Positions 12,634-12,802 of a stretch of DNA of 12,802 nucleotides are shown here, one piece after another. The number at the start of each line of letters is the position of its first letter. Position 1 is the first letter of the stretch. The position numbers and the translations under genes were made by a program. The notes under the pieces are model-generated. The model was not told the origin of the DNA. It did not search any database and saw only the letters and a list, made by a program, of their open reading frames with translations. The DNA is taken from NCBI GenBank assembly GCA_039184335.1, contig JBCDBD010000065.1:1-12802 (forward strand). Direction: 5' to 3'. The stretch comes from JBCDBD01 sp039184335 (GTDB lineage Bacteria > Bacteroidota > Bacteroidia > Flavobacteriales > Flavobacteriaceae).

Positions 12634-12716
12634 TAATTTTACCGAACCGAACAGGGTGCCACTAAAAATTAACACATTTTTTGTTTAATTTTTTTTCAAA
12701 AAAATCAAACATTATG

Positions 12717-12724
12717 TAGATTTG
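12717..12724 (+). promoter_or_regulatory. Candidate -7 box for a gene beyond the right edge
   Basis: TAGATTTG fits TAnnTTTG exactly and is preceded by an A/T-rich tract. No gene starts in the remaining 78 bases, so it would serve a divergent plus-strand gene outside the window. The 244 bp upstream of htpG hold only this box and the TGTCA repeat. Confidence 0.3.
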
Positions 12725-12802
12725 TGTTGTTGTGGTAGAAAATTGCTATGAAGACGTAATTTATTTGCAACAAGTTTGTTTATTTATTGGTTAGGTTGTT
12801 GA

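Noticed and set aside
12559..12675. 39-residue N-terminal extension of HtpG
   Set aside because: The frame is open but the added residues have no Hsp90 similarity, while MSTGKINV matches normal HtpG N-termini; the stretch overlaps the TGTCA repeat and the leader.
1..12802. CRISPR arrays, tRNA genes, phage or defence genes
   Set aside because: Looked for repeat arrays, tRNA-like cloverleaf segments and signature proteins; none were seen.

Overview
The window looks like chromosomal DNA of a marine-type Flavobacteriaceae (Bacteroidota). The evidence is AT-rich intergenic DNA, start codons without Shine-Dalgarno sequences, several TAnnTTTG-like -7 boxes, and protein types common in that family: S1/P1 nuclease, a 7TM-AraC regulator, a DUF6249-like protein and HtpG. 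Genus is not decidable; a Muricauda/Maribacter-like bacterium is a guess. Apart from one insertion sequence the content is core or lightly accessory. I see no tRNA, rRNA, CRISPR, phage or defence genes.

Left part (1-3750): a secreted S1/P1 nuclease (+) faces a two-gene minus-strand unit, a cupin-AraC regulator followed by an AlkB-like dioxygenase, overlapping by one base (TAATG). Divergent from the regulator is a 123-aa exported protein that ends in a good intrinsic terminator. This converges on a YiiM-like MOSC protein (-).

Middle (3753-5885): a complete IS3-family, IS150-like element (3774-5206). It has imperfect 26-bp ends, a CCTA target duplication, orfA/orfB in the 0/-1 frames, an A_AAA_AAG slippery site and an 8-bp stem 6 nt downstream. 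It sits inside the loop of what was a perfect 16-bp-stem hairpin in the 49-bp gap between a cupin gene and the MOSC gene, both on the minus strand. The cupin gene overlaps a small two-TM protein gene by ATGA.

Right part (6019-12802): a 7TM-AraC membrane regulator (-); then a divergent pair, a DUF6249-like membrane protein (-) and an ECF sigma factor (+). The sigma gene is followed by a small two-TM protein that may be its anti-sigma factor. Both sides of the divergent gap carry the same two-part element, GTAACCTT-N14-CGTC, suggesting that the sigma factor controls its own operon and the DUF6249-like gene. Next come a DoxX-like protein and an unrecognised 444-aa membrane protein, forming a minus-strand operon, then HtpG (-) with a strong hairpin terminator and a TGTCA direct repeat in its leader.

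The observations most worth following are the matched ECF-type promoters with the non-canonical anti-sigma candidate, and the IS element that split an intergenic hairpin. I did not find convincing evidence of a wholly new multi-gene system.
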